Positions 17,401 to 26,384 of a stretch of DNA of 64,000 bases are shown here, piece after piece (positions within the stretch are counted from its first letter, which is position 1; each line of letters opens with the position of its first letter). Origin of the DNA: Variovorax soli NBRC 106424 (lineage in GTDB: Bacteria; Pseudomonadota; Gammaproteobacteria; Burkholderiales; Burkholderiaceae_C). A model generated the notes under the pieces. The model searched no databases and had not been told where the DNA came from. It saw only the letters and a program-made list of their open reading frames with translations. The translations under genes were made by a program, and so were the position numbers. The DNA is taken from contig NZ_BCUU01000005.1 in the NCBI RefSeq assembly GCF_001591385.1, forward strand, positions 34,303-98,302, in the 5' to 3' direction.

Positions 17401-19068
17401 ATGGCGACTCTCGTCCACCACAACATTCCCGGCGTCGTCTACCCGAGCGCCGAGCGCGCGGAAGCGGCGCTGGCCAGCGGCAGCTGGTTGGCCAACACCG
17501 TCGGCAACGCCCTGCGCGATACCGCCCGGCGCCACCCGCAGCGCCCGGCTTTCATCGGCGACGACCGCAGCCTCGACTTCGCGCAACTCGACGAGGCGAC
17601 CGAACGCCTGGGCGCAGCGCTGCTCGAACTGGGACTGGCGCCGGGCGACCGGGCCATCTTCCAGCTGGGCACCACCGTGGAAACCACGGTCGCGCTGCTG
17701 GCCTGCTTCAAGGCCGGTATCGTGCCGGTGTGCTCGCTGCCGCAGCACCGCGAGATCGAGATCGGGCAACTCACCGAGCAATCGGGCGCGCGCGGCTACT
17801 TCGTGCAGGCCGACTTCAGCGCCAGCTTCGACCTGCCGGCCTTCGCCGAATCGATGATGGCGCGCCACGCCTCGCTCACGCATCTCATCGTCGTGCGCGG
17901 CGAGCGCGCCGGCGCTGCCGGGCTGCAGCAGCTCATCGACGCGATGCCGCTGGAGCAAGCCCGCAAGCGCCTGGCCGATGTCCAGCTGGGGCTGGCGGAC
18001 GTGCTGAGCTTCCAGCTCTCGGGCGGCACCACCGGGGTGCCCAAGATCATCCCGCGCTTCCACGCCGAATACCTGGGCCACTCGGCCGGTTGGATGCGGC
18101 GCTGGCGCATCGATGGCGAAAGCCGCGTGATCTGGTCGCTGCCGCTGCTGCACAACGCCGGCCAGCTCTATGCGCTGATCCCGTCGGTGCTGGCGGGCGT
18201 GACGGTGGTGCTGATGTCGCGGGTGGACATTGCGCGCATGCTCGACCTGATCGGCGAGCACCGCGTCACGCATGCGTTGTCCATCGGCCCCATCGCGCCG
18301 CAACTGCTCGCCTATGCGGACATCGCGCGCCACGACCTGTCGTCGCTCAAGCTGTTCTCCACCATGAGCCGCGCCGACACGCTGGAGGCACACCTGGGCG
18401 TGCCCTGCTCCAACCTGTACGGCATCACCGAAGGCCTGCTGCTCGGCTCGCCGGCGGACTCGCCCGCGCAGGCGCGCCACATGACCCAGGGCTGCTCCGG
18501 CTGCCCGGACGACGAGATCCGCCTGCTCGACCCCGCGTCGGAACAGCTCGCGCCGGACGGCCAGCCCGGCGAGCTGTGCTTTCGCGGCCCCTCCAGCCTG
18601 ACCGGCTACTTCGCCAATGCCGAGGCCAATGCCCAGTCCTTCACATCGGACGGCTTCTACCGCACCGGCGACATGGTGAGCGCGCACCGCATCGACGGCG
18701 TGCTGCACTACGCCTTCGAGGGACGGTTGCGCGACAACATCAACCGCGGCGGCGAGAAGATCGGCTGCGAAGAGGTGGAAGGCCATGTCAGCCAGCACCC
18801 CGCCGTGGCGGATGCCAAGCTGGTGGCCATGCCCGATCCGTTCTATGGCGAGAAGGGCTGCATCTTCATCATCGCGCGCCCCGGCATGGCGGCGCCGGAC
18901 GTGAAGGCGCTCGGGCAGTTCCTGACCGCGCGCGGCCTGGCCAAGTACAAGTGCCCGGAGCGCGTGGAGGTGGTCGACGAATTTCCACTCACCCGCGTCG
19001 GCAAGGTGGACAAGCCGTCCATGAAGCGGCGCATTGCCGAACTCCTGGCGCAGGAGCGCAAGTCATGA
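17401..19068 (+). CDS. Aryl-acid adenylating enzyme / CoA ligase (2,3-dihydroxybenzoate-AMP ligase-like)
   Basis: 555 residues, ATG at 17401 just after a GGAAACAACG ribosome site. Core motifs are present in order: P-loop LSGGTTGVPK (about residues 207-216), LYGITEG (A5), YRTGDMV (A7), RLRDNINRGGEKI (A8) and the C-terminal TRVGKVDK with the catalytic Lys (A10). The sequence resembles EntE/DhbE and the salicylate-activating SdgA group rather than acetate or fatty-acid ligases, suggesting a benzoate with an ortho hydroxyl or amino group. It would convert the acid to acyl-AMP and, with CoA, the thioester. The following thioesterase gene overlaps it by ATGA, and an aryl-CoA hydroxylase comes next. 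Confidence 0.87.
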   Translation: MATLVHHNIPGVVYPSAERAEAALASGSWLANTVGNALRDTARRHPQRPAFIGDDRSLDFAQLDEATERLGAALLELGLAPGDRAIFQLGTTVETTVALLACFKAGIVPVCSLPQHREIEIGQLTEQSGARGYFVQADFSASFDLPAFAESMMARHASLTHLIVVRGERAGAAGLQQLIDAMPLEQARKRLADVQLGLADVLSFQLSGGTTGVPKIIPRFHAEYLGHSAGWMRRWRIDGESRVIWSLPLLHNAGQLYALIPSVLAGVTVVLMSRVDIARMLDLIGEHRVTHALSIGPIAPQLLAYADIARHDLSSLKLFSTMSRADTLEAHLGVPCSNLYGITEGLLLGSPADSPAQARHMTQGCSGCPDDEIRLLDPASEQLAPDGQPGELCFRGPSSLTGYFANAEANAQSFTSDGFYRTGDMVSAHRIDGVLHYAFEGRLRDNINRGGEKIGCEEVEGHVSQHPAVADAKLVAMPDPFYGEKGCIFIIARPGMAAPDVKALGQFLTARGLAKYKCPERVEVVDEFPLTRVGKVDKPSMKRRIAELLAQERKS

Positions 19069-19562
19069 GCGCGCTCGTGCCCATCGAGTACCTGCTCAGC
19101 GAACGGCCGCTGGTGGTGCGCCGCCGCGTGAAGTGGGGCGAATGCGACCCGGCCGGCGTGGTCTACACAGCCACTTTCGCCGATTACGTGATCTCAGCGG
19201 CCGAGCTGTTCTACGGCGCCCTGCTGGGCACCACGCCGCAGCGCGCCAAGAGCGAGCAGGGTTTCGGCACGCCCAGCAAGGCGCTCTCGTTCGAGTTCAT
19301 CCGCTCCCTGCGCCCTGATGACGAGTTCGACATGACCGTGCGTGTGGTCGACGTGCGCCAGCGCACCTACGTGCTCGACGTGATCGCCACCACGCCGCAA
19401 GGCGAGGCGGTGTTCAACGCGCGCCTGACGCCGGTGTGCGTGGCGCGTCCCGAGCGCCGCTCCATCGACATCCCGCCGGCATTCCGCCAGGCCCTGCTGG
19501 ACTACCAGCGTGACGGCGGCGGCCCCCTCACCCTCGCCACCTCACAGGAAGACGCATCATGA
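19065..19562 (+). CDS. Acyl-CoA thioesterase, 4-hydroxybenzoyl-CoA thioesterase-like hotdog fold
   Basis: 165 residues. The signature VKWGECDPAGVVYTATFADY places the catalytic Asp at about residue 28, as in the 4-hydroxybenzoyl-CoA thioesterase group; a second conserved stretch is SFEFIRSLRPDDEF. The start overlaps the ligase stop (ATGA) and the stop overlaps the monooxygenase start (ATGA), so the three are translated as one unit. The expected job is to release the hydroxylated acid (gentisate-like if the substrate is salicylate) from its CoA thioester after hydroxylation. Confidence 0.88.
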   Translation: MSALVPIEYLLSERPLVVRRRVKWGECDPAGVVYTATFADYVISAAELFYGALLGTTPQRAKSEQGFGTPSKALSFEFIRSLRPDDEFDMTVRVVDVRQRTYVLDVIATTPQGEAVFNARLTPVCVARPERRSIDIPPAFRQALLDYQRDGGGPLTLATSQEDAS

Positions 19563-20695
19563 AGATCGACATCGTCGGCGCCGGCCCGGCCGGCCTGTAT
19601 TTCGCGCTGCTGGCCAAGAAGCACGATCCGTCGCACCGGATCCGCGTCTTCGAGCAGAACGCCGAAGGCGCCACCTACGGCTGGGGCGTGGTCTTCTCCG
19701 ACATCGGCCTGTCCTTCCTCAAGGAAGCCGATGCGGCCTTCTACGAGGAATTCATCGCCCACCACGAGCGCTGCGACTACATGGAGGTGGTGCACCGCGG
19801 CACCCATGTGCAGGTGCACGGCAACCACTTCTCGCGCACCTCGCGCATCGACATGCTGCGCGTGCTGCAGCACGCGTGCGAACGTGAAGGCATTCGCATC
19901 GAGTACGGCAAGCGCATCGAGAATGCTCGCGAACTCGCCGCCGACTGCGACCTGCTGGTGGCCGCCGACGGCGGCAACAGCGCGGTGCGCACGCAGCTGG
20001 CCGAGCACTTCCGTCCGCGCTTCACCAAGCGCCGCAACAAGTTCGCCTGGTACGGCACGCACCAGCGCTTCCATCCCGTCTCGCTGATCTTCCGCGAGAC
20101 CGAGCACGGCGTGTTCATCGCGCACAGCTACCAGTACAGCCCGCAGCTGTCGACCTTCCTGGTCGAGGTGGACCCCGACACCTGGCAGCGCGCCGGCCTG
20201 GACACAGCCAGCGAGGACGAGAGCCGGCGCTTGTGCGCCGAGGTGTTCCGCCCCGAGTTGGGCAGCAACGAGCTGCTCACCAACCGCTCGCTCTGGTTCG
20301 AGGCCAACATTGTCAGCAACGAAGTCTGGAGCCACGGCAATATCGTGCTGCTGGGCGACGCGCTGCGCACGGTGCACTTCTCGCTCGGCTCGGGCACGCG
20401 CATGGCCATGCAGGATGCGATCGCGCTGCACAAGGGCGTAGCCGCCAACCCCGGCGACCTGCCGGCCGCCCTCGCCGCCTTCGAGGCCGCGCGGCGCGAC
20501 TCGTCCAGCAGCTTCCAGCAGTCGGCCAGCCTCAGCCTGGACTGGTACGAGAACGTGGGCGACAAGATGCACCTGGACCCGGTGAGCTTCGCCTACGACT
20601 ACATGCGCCGCACGGGCAAGGTCAGCCACGACGACCTCAAGCAGCGCGACCCGCTTTTCGCCCGCGCCTACGAAGCGCTCCAACCCGCCGCCTGA
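19559..20695 (+). CDS. FAD-dependent monooxygenase, salicylyl-CoA 5-hydroxylase / anthraniloyl-CoA monooxygenase-like
   Basis: 378 residues. The FAD motif is VGAGPAGLYFALLAK at residues 5-19, DLLVAADGGNS appears near residue 140 and the second FAD motif is LLGDALRTVHFSLGSG near residue 263. The family of FAD enzymes acting on salicylyl-CoA or 2-aminobenzoyl-CoA shares the TYGWGVVFSD stretch after the first strand. In many relatives this domain is fused to a C-terminal flavin oxidoreductase of about 390 residues, and here only the hydroxylase half is present. It would use NADH and O2 to hydroxylate an aryl-CoA, linking the ligase before it with the thioesterase. It is distinct in sequence from the FAD monooxygenase at 2487. 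Confidence 0.87.
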   Translation: MKIDIVGAGPAGLYFALLAKKHDPSHRIRVFEQNAEGATYGWGVVFSDIGLSFLKEADAAFYEEFIAHHERCDYMEVVHRGTHVQVHGNHFSRTSRIDMLRVLQHACEREGIRIEYGKRIENARELAADCDLLVAADGGNSAVRTQLAEHFRPRFTKRRNKFAWYGTHQRFHPVSLIFRETEHGVFIAHSYQYSPQLSTFLVEVDPDTWQRAGLDTASEDESRRLCAEVFRPELGSNELLTNRSLWFEANIVSNEVWSHGNIVLLGDALRTVHFSLGSGTRMAMQDAIALHKGVAANPGDLPAALAAFEAARRDSSSSFQQSASLSLDWYENVGDKMHLDPVSFAYDYMRRTGKVSHDDLKQRDPLFARAYEALQPAA

Positions 20696-20727
20696 GCGCG
20701 GCACGTTCCACCCTCCAGGAGACCTCC

Positions 20728-21729
20728 ATGTCCTCGCTCTCTCGCGCGCTGACGCGGCGCGCGGCGGTGCTGTGCACCTTCGCCGCCTGCACACTCGCCA
20801 CTACCGCGCTGCATGCGCAGCCAGGCAGCTACCCGAGCCAGCTCGTCAAGGCGGTGCTGCCTTACTCCGCGGGCAGCGGCCCCGACTCCGTGATGCGCAA
20901 TGTCAGCGAGCTGCTCACTTCCGACTGGAACCAGCCCGTGGTGATCGACAACAAGCCCGGAGCCAACGGCTGGCTGGCCATCGGCGAAGTCAACCGGGCC
21001 AAGCCGGACGGCCACACGCTGCTGGTGTTGGACAGCACCTACATGGCGCTGCAGCCGCATCTCTACAAGAAGCTGCCCTTCGACCCCGTGCGCGATTTCG
21101 AACCGGTGGCGGGCCTGTACAACACCGGCTTCTTCATCGTGGTCGGCGCCAACTCGCCCTGGAAGTCCGCCGCCGACCTCATCGCGGCCGCCAAGGCCAA
21201 GCCCGGCGGCGTGAGCTACGGCAGCTGGGGCGTGGGCAGCGTCGCCCAGGTGGGTACGGCGCAGCTGGAGGCGGCCTCGGGCATCCAGATGATGCATGTG
21301 CCCTTCAAGGAACTGCCGCAGCTCTACGCCGCGGTGTCCACCGGCGAGGTGGACTGGGCCTTCGGCTCCGCGGCGACCGTGGCCCCGTTGTTCAAGGGTG
21401 GCAAGGTCAGGCTGCTGGCCTACGCGGGCGCCAAGCGGCTGCCCGGCTACGAGAGTGTGCCGACCCTGGCCGAGTCTGGCGGGCCATCGGGCGTCGAGGT
21501 GGGCACCTGGGTGGGGGTGTACGCGCCCAAGAACACGCCCAAGGCCGCCATCGAGCGCATCCGCGCGGGCATTGGCAAGAGCCTGGAGCAGCCGAGCTTG
21601 CGCGAGCGCCTGGCGGTCTTCGGCTTCCAGGCGTGGAACGTCGGGCCCGCCGAACTGGCGCGCGCGCAGGCCACCGACACGCAGCGCTTTGCCCAGGTGG
21701 TGCAACGCGCACGCATCTCGCTCGACTGA
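20728..21729 (+). CDS. Tripartite tricarboxylate transporter (TctC/Bug) solute-binding protein
   Basis: 333 residues, ATG at 20728 with a strong AGGAG site. Signal peptide runs to about residue 32 (RRAAVLCTFAACTLATTALHAQ; the twin arginines are probably incidental). The family motifs are altered: YPSQLVKAVLPYSAGSGPD replaces the usual SRP...PPGG, but VVIDNKPGANGWLAIG and KPDGHTLLVLD are typical. It sits inside the aryl-CoA operon 32 bases after the monooxygenase and probably binds the aromatic acid in the periplasm. No TctAB genes are nearby. Confidence 0.92.
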   Translation: MSSLSRALTRRAAVLCTFAACTLATTALHAQPGSYPSQLVKAVLPYSAGSGPDSVMRNVSELLTSDWNQPVVIDNKPGANGWLAIGEVNRAKPDGHTLLVLDSTYMALQPHLYKKLPFDPVRDFEPVAGLYNTGFFIVVGANSPWKSAADLIAAAKAKPGGVSYGSWGVGSVAQVGTAQLEAASGIQMMHVPFKELPQLYAAVSTGEVDWAFGSAATVAPLFKGGKVRLLAYAGAKRLPGYESVPTLAESGGPSGVEVGTWVGVYAPKNTPKAAIERIRAGIGKSLEQPSLRERLAVFGFQAWNVGPAELARAQATDTQRFAQVVQRARISLD

Positions 21730-21752
21730 CCCTCCAGAAAAAGGACTTCTCC

Positions 21753-22499
21753 ATGCCCAGAACATTCCGCATCGGCCAGATCGTGCCAAGTTCCAACACC
21801 ACGATGGAGACCGAGATTCCCGCCATGCTGCGCGCGCGCGAGGCGCTGCGGCCCGAGGAGCACTTCACCTTCCACTCCAGCCGCATGCGCATGCACAAAG
21901 TGACCAAGGAGGAGCTGGCCGCGATGAACAAGGAAGGCCTGCGCTGCGCCGCCGAGCTGGCCGACGCGCGGGTCGACGTGATGAGCACGGCCTGCCTGGT
22001 AGCCATCATGGCCATGGGCCTGGGCTACCACCGCCAGACCGAGCAGGAACTCACCGAGGTGGCGCGGGCGAACCATTGCCTCGCCCCGGTCATGACCTCG
22101 GCCGGCGCGCTGGTGGAGGGGCTGAAGACCCTGGGCGCCAGGCGCGTGTCGATCATGGCGCCCTACATGCGGCCCCTGACGGACCTGGTGGTGCAGTACA
22201 TCGAGAACGAAGGCATCGAGGTGATCGACTCCATCTGCTTCGAGATTCCGGACAACCTCGAAGTCGGGCGCCGCGACCCGCTGCAACTTCTGGACGACGT
22301 GAAGCGCCTCAATACCAAGGGCGCGGACGTGATCGTCGCCTCCGCCTGCGTACAGATGCCCTCGCTGCCCGCCGTGCAGCGCATCCAGGACATGACCGGC
22401 ATCCCCACCGTGTCCACCGCGGTGTGCACCGTGCGCCGCATGCTGGAGCATCTGAAGCTGGCGCCGGTGGTGCCCGGCGCCGGCGCGCTGCTCGCCTGA
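21753..22499 (+). CDS. Maleate cis-trans isomerase (Asp/Glu racemase superfamily, NicE/MaiA-like)
   Basis: 248 residues. Maleate isomerases use two cysteines, Cys82 and Cys200 in NicE-type enzymes; here they fall at residue 81 (STACLVAIMAMG) and residue 199 (ASACVQMPSLPAVQR), with matching flanks. The N-terminal QIVPSSNTTMETEIP is the family start. The reaction turns maleate into fumarate (EC 5.2.1.1) without a cofactor. Its presence says that the ring-cleavage route of this operon ends in maleate, as in pathways passing through maleylpyruvate or maleamate. It starts 23 bases after the Bug gene. Confidence 0.9.
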   Translation: MPRTFRIGQIVPSSNTTMETEIPAMLRAREALRPEEHFTFHSSRMRMHKVTKEELAAMNKEGLRCAAELADARVDVMSTACLVAIMAMGLGYHRQTEQELTEVARANHCLAPVMTSAGALVEGLKTLGARRVSIMAPYMRPLTDLVVQYIENEGIEVIDSICFEIPDNLEVGRRDPLQLLDDVKRLNTKGADVIVASACVQMPSLPAVQRIQDMTGIPTVSTAVCTVRRMLEHLKLAPVVPGAGALLA

Positions 22500-22531
22500 C
22501 GCGAAGCCTTCTTCAAGCCAAAGGACAAGCG

Positions 22532-23386
22532 ATGAAGACCGAGGACTGCTTTGTCGACACCCCGGCAGGTCGCCTGTCCGGGCGCCTTTCCGGCCCAAAG
22601 TCGCGCCCACGCGGGCTGGTGGTGGCGCTTCACGGCGGCACCTACGACGCCGGTTACTACGACATGGGGCCGGACTCGCTGCTGTCGCTGGGCGCGGCGC
22701 TGGACCTGTGCGTCCTGGCCCTGGACCGGCCCGGCTACGGCTTGGGACGCGCCCTCGATTCGCGCTGGTTGTCCTTCGACGGACAAGTCCAGCTCCTGGC
22801 CGCGGCCCTGGATCGGGCCGCGGGCGACATCGATCCGGAGACCGGCGTGGTGCTCATGGGCCACTCGATCGGCGGCATGCTGGCCCTGCGCGTGGCGGCC
22901 GAGGCGAAGCAGGCGCTGCGCGGCGTGGAGGTCAGCGGCATCGGGTTGCAGTGGCGCCCCGGCATGCAGGAGTTGTGGAGCTCGTTTGTCGGCGACCAGG
23001 CTGCGATCGACGTGCCGCCACAGGCCCACGCGCATGTGATGTTCGGGCCGCCCGGAACCTATGCCGAGAGTCGGCTGGCGCTCGATGCGCAGTTGCTCCG
23101 GCCCATGCCCATGCCCGAACTCATGGACGTGGTCCGCTGGGCAGATGCCTTCCCCTCGGTGGCCCGCGGCGTGACGGCCCCAGTGAGCATCACCTTTCCG
23201 GAGAACGACAACATTTGGATGACCGATGCGGATGCACGGGCCTGCGCTGCCGCCCTGTTCACGCACGCCGCGTCCGTCCGTGTCGAACTGCTGCCACAAG
23301 CTGGGCACTGCATCGAACTGCACAAGCGGGCCCGCAGCTACTGCCTGCGCCAACTCGCGTTCGCCGAGGAGTGCCTGGGCTACTGA
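22532..23386 (+). CDS. Alpha/beta-hydrolase fold protein
   Basis: 284 residues, last gene of the aryl-CoA operon. LVVALHGGTYDAGYYD gives the oxyanion strand, VVLMGHSIGGMLALRVA the nucleophile elbow (Ser near 112) and LPQAGHCIELHK the catalytic His; an Asp in PENDNIWMTD is the likely acid. A carbon-carbon bond or amide hydrolase acting on a ring-cleavage product would fit an operon that generates maleate, but esterase activity is equally possible. Its last bases overlap the end of the convergent AraC gene by seven bases. Confidence 0.85.
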   Translation: MKTEDCFVDTPAGRLSGRLSGPKSRPRGLVVALHGGTYDAGYYDMGPDSLLSLGAALDLCVLALDRPGYGLGRALDSRWLSFDGQVQLLAAALDRAAGDIDPETGVVLMGHSIGGMLALRVAAEAKQALRGVEVSGIGLQWRPGMQELWSSFVGDQAAIDVPPQAHAHVMFGPPGTYAESRLALDAQLLRPMPMPELMDVVRWADAFPSVARGVTAPVSITFPENDNIWMTDADARACAAALFTHAASVRVELLPQAGHCIELHKRARSYCLRQLAFAEECLGY

Positions 23387-24465
23387 TGCGGCCGGGCCTG
23401 GGACTGCGGTTCGTTCTCCATCTGCTCCAGGCGCCAGCGGGCGCGCGGCGCCCGTTGCGTGTATTGCCGGCGATAGTCGGCGGGCGTCAGGCCGAACTTG
23501 CGCTTGAAGGCCCGCCGGAACGCGGTGACATCGACGTAGCCGCAATCGTTGGCGATGTCCTCCACTGACCGCAGCGTCACTTCAAGCCACATCTGGCTCT
23601 TCCTCATGCGCACGTCCGTGAGGAATTCATGGGGCGCAGTGCCCAACTGGCTCTTGAACAGCCGGCCCAGGGTTCTCTCGCTCACCGCGGCGTGCCGCGC
23701 GGCGTCCGCCACGGTGATGGCGGTCTGCGCATAGGTCGTCATCCACTGGACCGCGCGGTAGAGCGGGCTGTCGCGCGTGAGGCCGCCAACCTTCTCGATG
23801 GGCAGGGTCGATGCGATGAACTGCCTGCTCGCGTCGAAGACCAGCCGGTCCCGCGATGCACCCGCCAGGCCCTCGAGGCCGGCGCGCGCCATTAATTCCA
23901 ACACGCATTCGTAGGCTAGCGAAGGCGTGCTCGCCAGCAGGATGCGCTCGGTGGCAAGGACGATCGGCTCGTTGGAGATCACGGCGTCCGGATAGGCCCG
24001 CCCGAAGCCCGCTTGATAGGCCCAGTGCACAGGCACCCGGCGCCCACCGAGCGCGCCGGCCGCGGCCACCATCCATACGCCGGCTCCCACTGCGCACACC
24101 AAGCGGTTTTCCATCACGGCGGCGCGAATCTGGCGCAGCGCGGCCTCGTCGGCTTCAATGCTCGCGCGCAGTTGAGGCACGGAGACCATTTCCAGCGGCG
24201 GGACAAGGAGCGCTCGCTCGCGTGCGCCCTCGGGCGCGCCTGGCGGCATGAAACCGGCGGGGATCGACGCTTGGGCCGTGGCGGGCGGCTGTCTATCAAG
24301 GCAGCGCCAGGTCACCACATGCCGGGATGCGCGCCCGCTTCGGCTGCGCTCGAAGCTGTTGGCCGTGCGAAATACATCGACTGCGGCGTGGATCACCCCG
24401 TCGAGCGCGCCGGCAGGCCGCAGCAGGTCGACATGGAGGGGGTAGTTGTCTGAAACGGCACCCAC
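23380..24465 (-). CDS. AraC-family regulator with DJ-1/PfpI (GlxA-type) N-terminal domain
   Basis: 361 residues from a GTG start at 24465; no ATG lies close by. Residues about 10-200 form a DJ-1/PfpI-like domain (IRAAVMENRLVCAVGAGVWM, with Ala where amidases have the Cys-containing elbow GxGxx, so probably non-enzymatic sensing). Residues about 235-335 carry the two AraC helix-turn-helix motifs: ITVADAARHAAVSERTLGRLF and VEDIANDCGYVDVTAFRRAF. It is divergent from the hydrolase/Bug pair at 24570 and convergent with the aryl-CoA operon, so it probably activates the pair. Confidence 0.9.
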   Translation of the reverse strand: MGAVSDNYPLHVDLLRPAGALDGVIHAAVDVFRTANSFERSRSGRASRHVVTWRCLDRQPPATAQASIPAGFMPPGAPEGARERALLVPPLEMVSVPQLRASIEADEAALRQIRAAVMENRLVCAVGAGVWMVAAAGALGGRRVPVHWAYQAGFGRAYPDAVISNEPIVLATERILLASTPSLAYECVLELMARAGLEGLAGASRDRLVFDASRQFIASTLPIEKVGGLTRDSPLYRAVQWMTTYAQTAITVADAARHAAVSERTLGRLFKSQLGTAPHEFLTDVRMRKSQMWLEVTLRSVEDIANDCGYVDVTAFRRAFKRKFGLTPADYRRQYTQRAPRARWRLEQMENEPQSQARPHQ

Positions 24466-24569
24466 GATGTCCGGTTATAGCACGCTGGTTTTCCGAGGAA
24501 GGATCAAGAATTTCAGTGCGCGCACCGATCGATCTTTCTTATTTATTCCAACCTATTCAGGAGACCCGA

Positions 24570-25358
24570 ATGTCTTACGTCACCTCATTCGACGGCACCC
24601 GCATCTACTACGAAACCTACGGCCAGGGAAAGCCTCTTCTTTTCATTCACGGTGGCGGTGGCAACACGATCTGCTGGTATCAGCAGGTGCCGTTTTTCGC
24701 GAAGAAATACAAGGTCATCGTGATGGACCTGCGCGGCTTCAAGAATTCGCCCTGCCCGGTGGAACTCAACCACACCCGCCATTACCCGGCCGACGTGCTC
24801 GCCCTGCTCGACCACGAAGGCATCGACAAGGTCAACCTGGTGTGCCAGTCGCTGGGCGCCTGGGCCGGCCTGCCGCTGGCCGTGAAGCACCCCGAGCGGG
24901 TCGAGTCGCTGTTCATCAGCGGCTCGCCCACCCCCGCCTATTCCCCGCAGACCTGGCAGATCCTCACCAACGCCGGCGAAGTCTTCGACGCCGCCGGGAA
25001 GGATTTACGCAGCAAGAGCGTGGGCTGGAACCGCCAGAACGTCGAAGCCCACCCCGAGATGCTGCACCTGTATAGCTGCATCAAGGCGCTCAATCCGGCC
25101 GGCTTCACGGCGCGCACCATGCAGTCCGACGATGTGAAGATTCACCCGGAAGAATTCAATAACTACAAGATTCCGACCCTGATGACTGGCGGCAGCCACG
25201 ACGATTTCCTGACCCCCGACAGCCACCATCTGGTTGCGGCGCTCATTCCAGGCGCGAGCAAATACACCTTCGAAAATTCCGGGCATTCACCTTATTTCGA
25301 ATCGGCCGATGAATTCAATCGAGTTCTTGCCGAATTCCTGAAAAAGACGATCGATTGA
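24570..25358 (+). CDS. Alpha/beta-hydrolase fold protein
   Basis: 262 residues, ATG at 24570 with an AGGAG site. HGGGGNTICWY is the oxyanion loop, LVCQSLGAWAGLPLA the nucleophile elbow (Ser in CQSLG, where the usual first Gly is Cys), an Asp lies in GGSHDDFLTPDS and the catalytic His in NSGHSPYFES. The size and layout match small C-C bond hydrolases, lactonases and amide hydrolases of aromatic catabolism. Base composition of its 5' and 3' flanks is more AT-rich than the neighbours. It forms a two-gene unit with the Bug receptor behind it. Confidence 0.85.
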   Translation: MSYVTSFDGTRIYYETYGQGKPLLFIHGGGGNTICWYQQVPFFAKKYKVIVMDLRGFKNSPCPVELNHTRHYPADVLALLDHEGIDKVNLVCQSLGAWAGLPLAVKHPERVESLFISGSPTPAYSPQTWQILTNAGEVFDAAGKDLRSKSVGWNRQNVEAHPEMLHLYSCIKALNPAGFTARTMQSDDVKIHPEEFNNYKIPTLMTGGSHDDFLTPDSHHLVAALIPGASKYTFENSGHSPYFESADEFNRVLAEFLKKTID

Positions 25359-25400
25359 GCGTTGATTCAATTTTAAATTCATCGATTAAAGGAATTGAAA

Positions 25401-26384
25401 ATGACTGCCACAAGAAGAACCTCCAGCCTCGCCCTGGCCGCCGCGCTCGCCCTTGGAGGCGCCGCCGCCGTGGCGCAAACGGCATACCCATCCAGGCCCG
25501 TGAAATGGGTTATCCCTTCGCCCGCGGGCTCGCCCATCGACGCCGTCGGGCGCAAGCTGGGCGAGCTGGCTTCGGCGCGCATCGGCGCACCAGTCGTGAT
25601 CGACAACAAGCCCGGCGGCGCCGGCACCATCGGCGCGGGAGAAGTGGCCCGCGCCAAGCCGGACGGCTACACCCTGCTGCTGAGCGTGGGTGATCCGCTC
25701 ATCTCCGCCGTGGCGACCATGAAGATCCCCTACAAGCCCGAGCGCGACTTCAAGCTCATCAGCAAGATCGCGGCCTCTGGGCCAGTGCTCATCGCGTCCA
25801 AGGCGGTGAAGGCCAACACGCTGACGGAGCTGGTGCGCGACGCCAAAGCATCGGCCGAGCCCCTCACTTACGGCTCGTACGGGCCGGGCTCTTATCCCCA
25901 GCTGATCATGGAGACGATGGGCAAGCAGGCGTCGATCAAGTTCACCGAGGTGCCCTACAAGGGCTCGCCGCCTGCGCTGACCGACCTGATGGGCGGCACG
26001 CTGGCGCTGTCCTTCACCTCGACCAACATCGCGGCGCCGCTCATCGCGGATGGCAAGGTCAAGGCGATTGCCGTCATCGGCGACCAGCGCTCGCCGCTGC
26101 TGCCGCAGGTCCAGACCTTCGCCGAGGCGGGCTACAAGTCCTTCGTCTTCCACAACAAGGTCTGGGTGGGCCTGGCCGGGCCCGCGGCGCTGCCGGACGA
26201 GGTGCTGCAGAAGCTCTCGGCGGCCGTTCAACAGTCGGTGCGCGACCCGGCCTTTGGCCAGTACCTACAGAACATCGGCTTCGATGCGGTGGGCAATTCG
26301 CCGAGCGAATTTCTCAGCGAATACCGCGAGGAATTCTCAGTCGTGCCGAAGCTGATCAAGGAACTCGGGGTCGTTGTGCAGTAG
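25401..26384 (+). CDS. Tripartite tricarboxylate transporter (TctC/Bug) solute-binding protein
   Basis: 327 residues. The ATG at 25401 has AAAGGA seven bases upstream; a TTG two codons earlier is less likely. Signal peptide SSLALAAALALGGAAAVAQ, then AYPSRPVKWVIPSPAGSPID, VVIDNKPGGAGTIGAGEVA and KPDGYTLLLSVGD. It is the fifth Bug receptor in the window and, like the others, has no TctAB partner nearby. It probably supplies the substrate for the hydrolase 42 bases upstream. Confidence 0.93.
   Translation: MTATRRTSSLALAAALALGGAAAVAQTAYPSRPVKWVIPSPAGSPIDAVGRKLGELASARIGAPVVIDNKPGGAGTIGAGEVARAKPDGYTLLLSVGDPLISAVATMKIPYKPERDFKLISKIAASGPVLIASKAVKANTLTELVRDAKASAEPLTYGSYGPGSYPQLIMETMGKQASIKFTEVPYKGSPPALTDLMGGTLALSFTSTNIAAPLIADGKVKAIAVIGDQRSPLLPQVQTFAEAGYKSFVFHNKVWVGLAGPAALPDEVLQKLSAAVQQSVRDPAFGQYLQNIGFDAVGNSPSEFLSEYREEFSVVPKLIKELGVVVQ

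Noticed and set aside
19502..20794. Long minus-strand frame opposite the aryl-CoA monooxygenase
   Set aside because: Shadow of a clear FAD enzyme, no motifs, no ribosome site.
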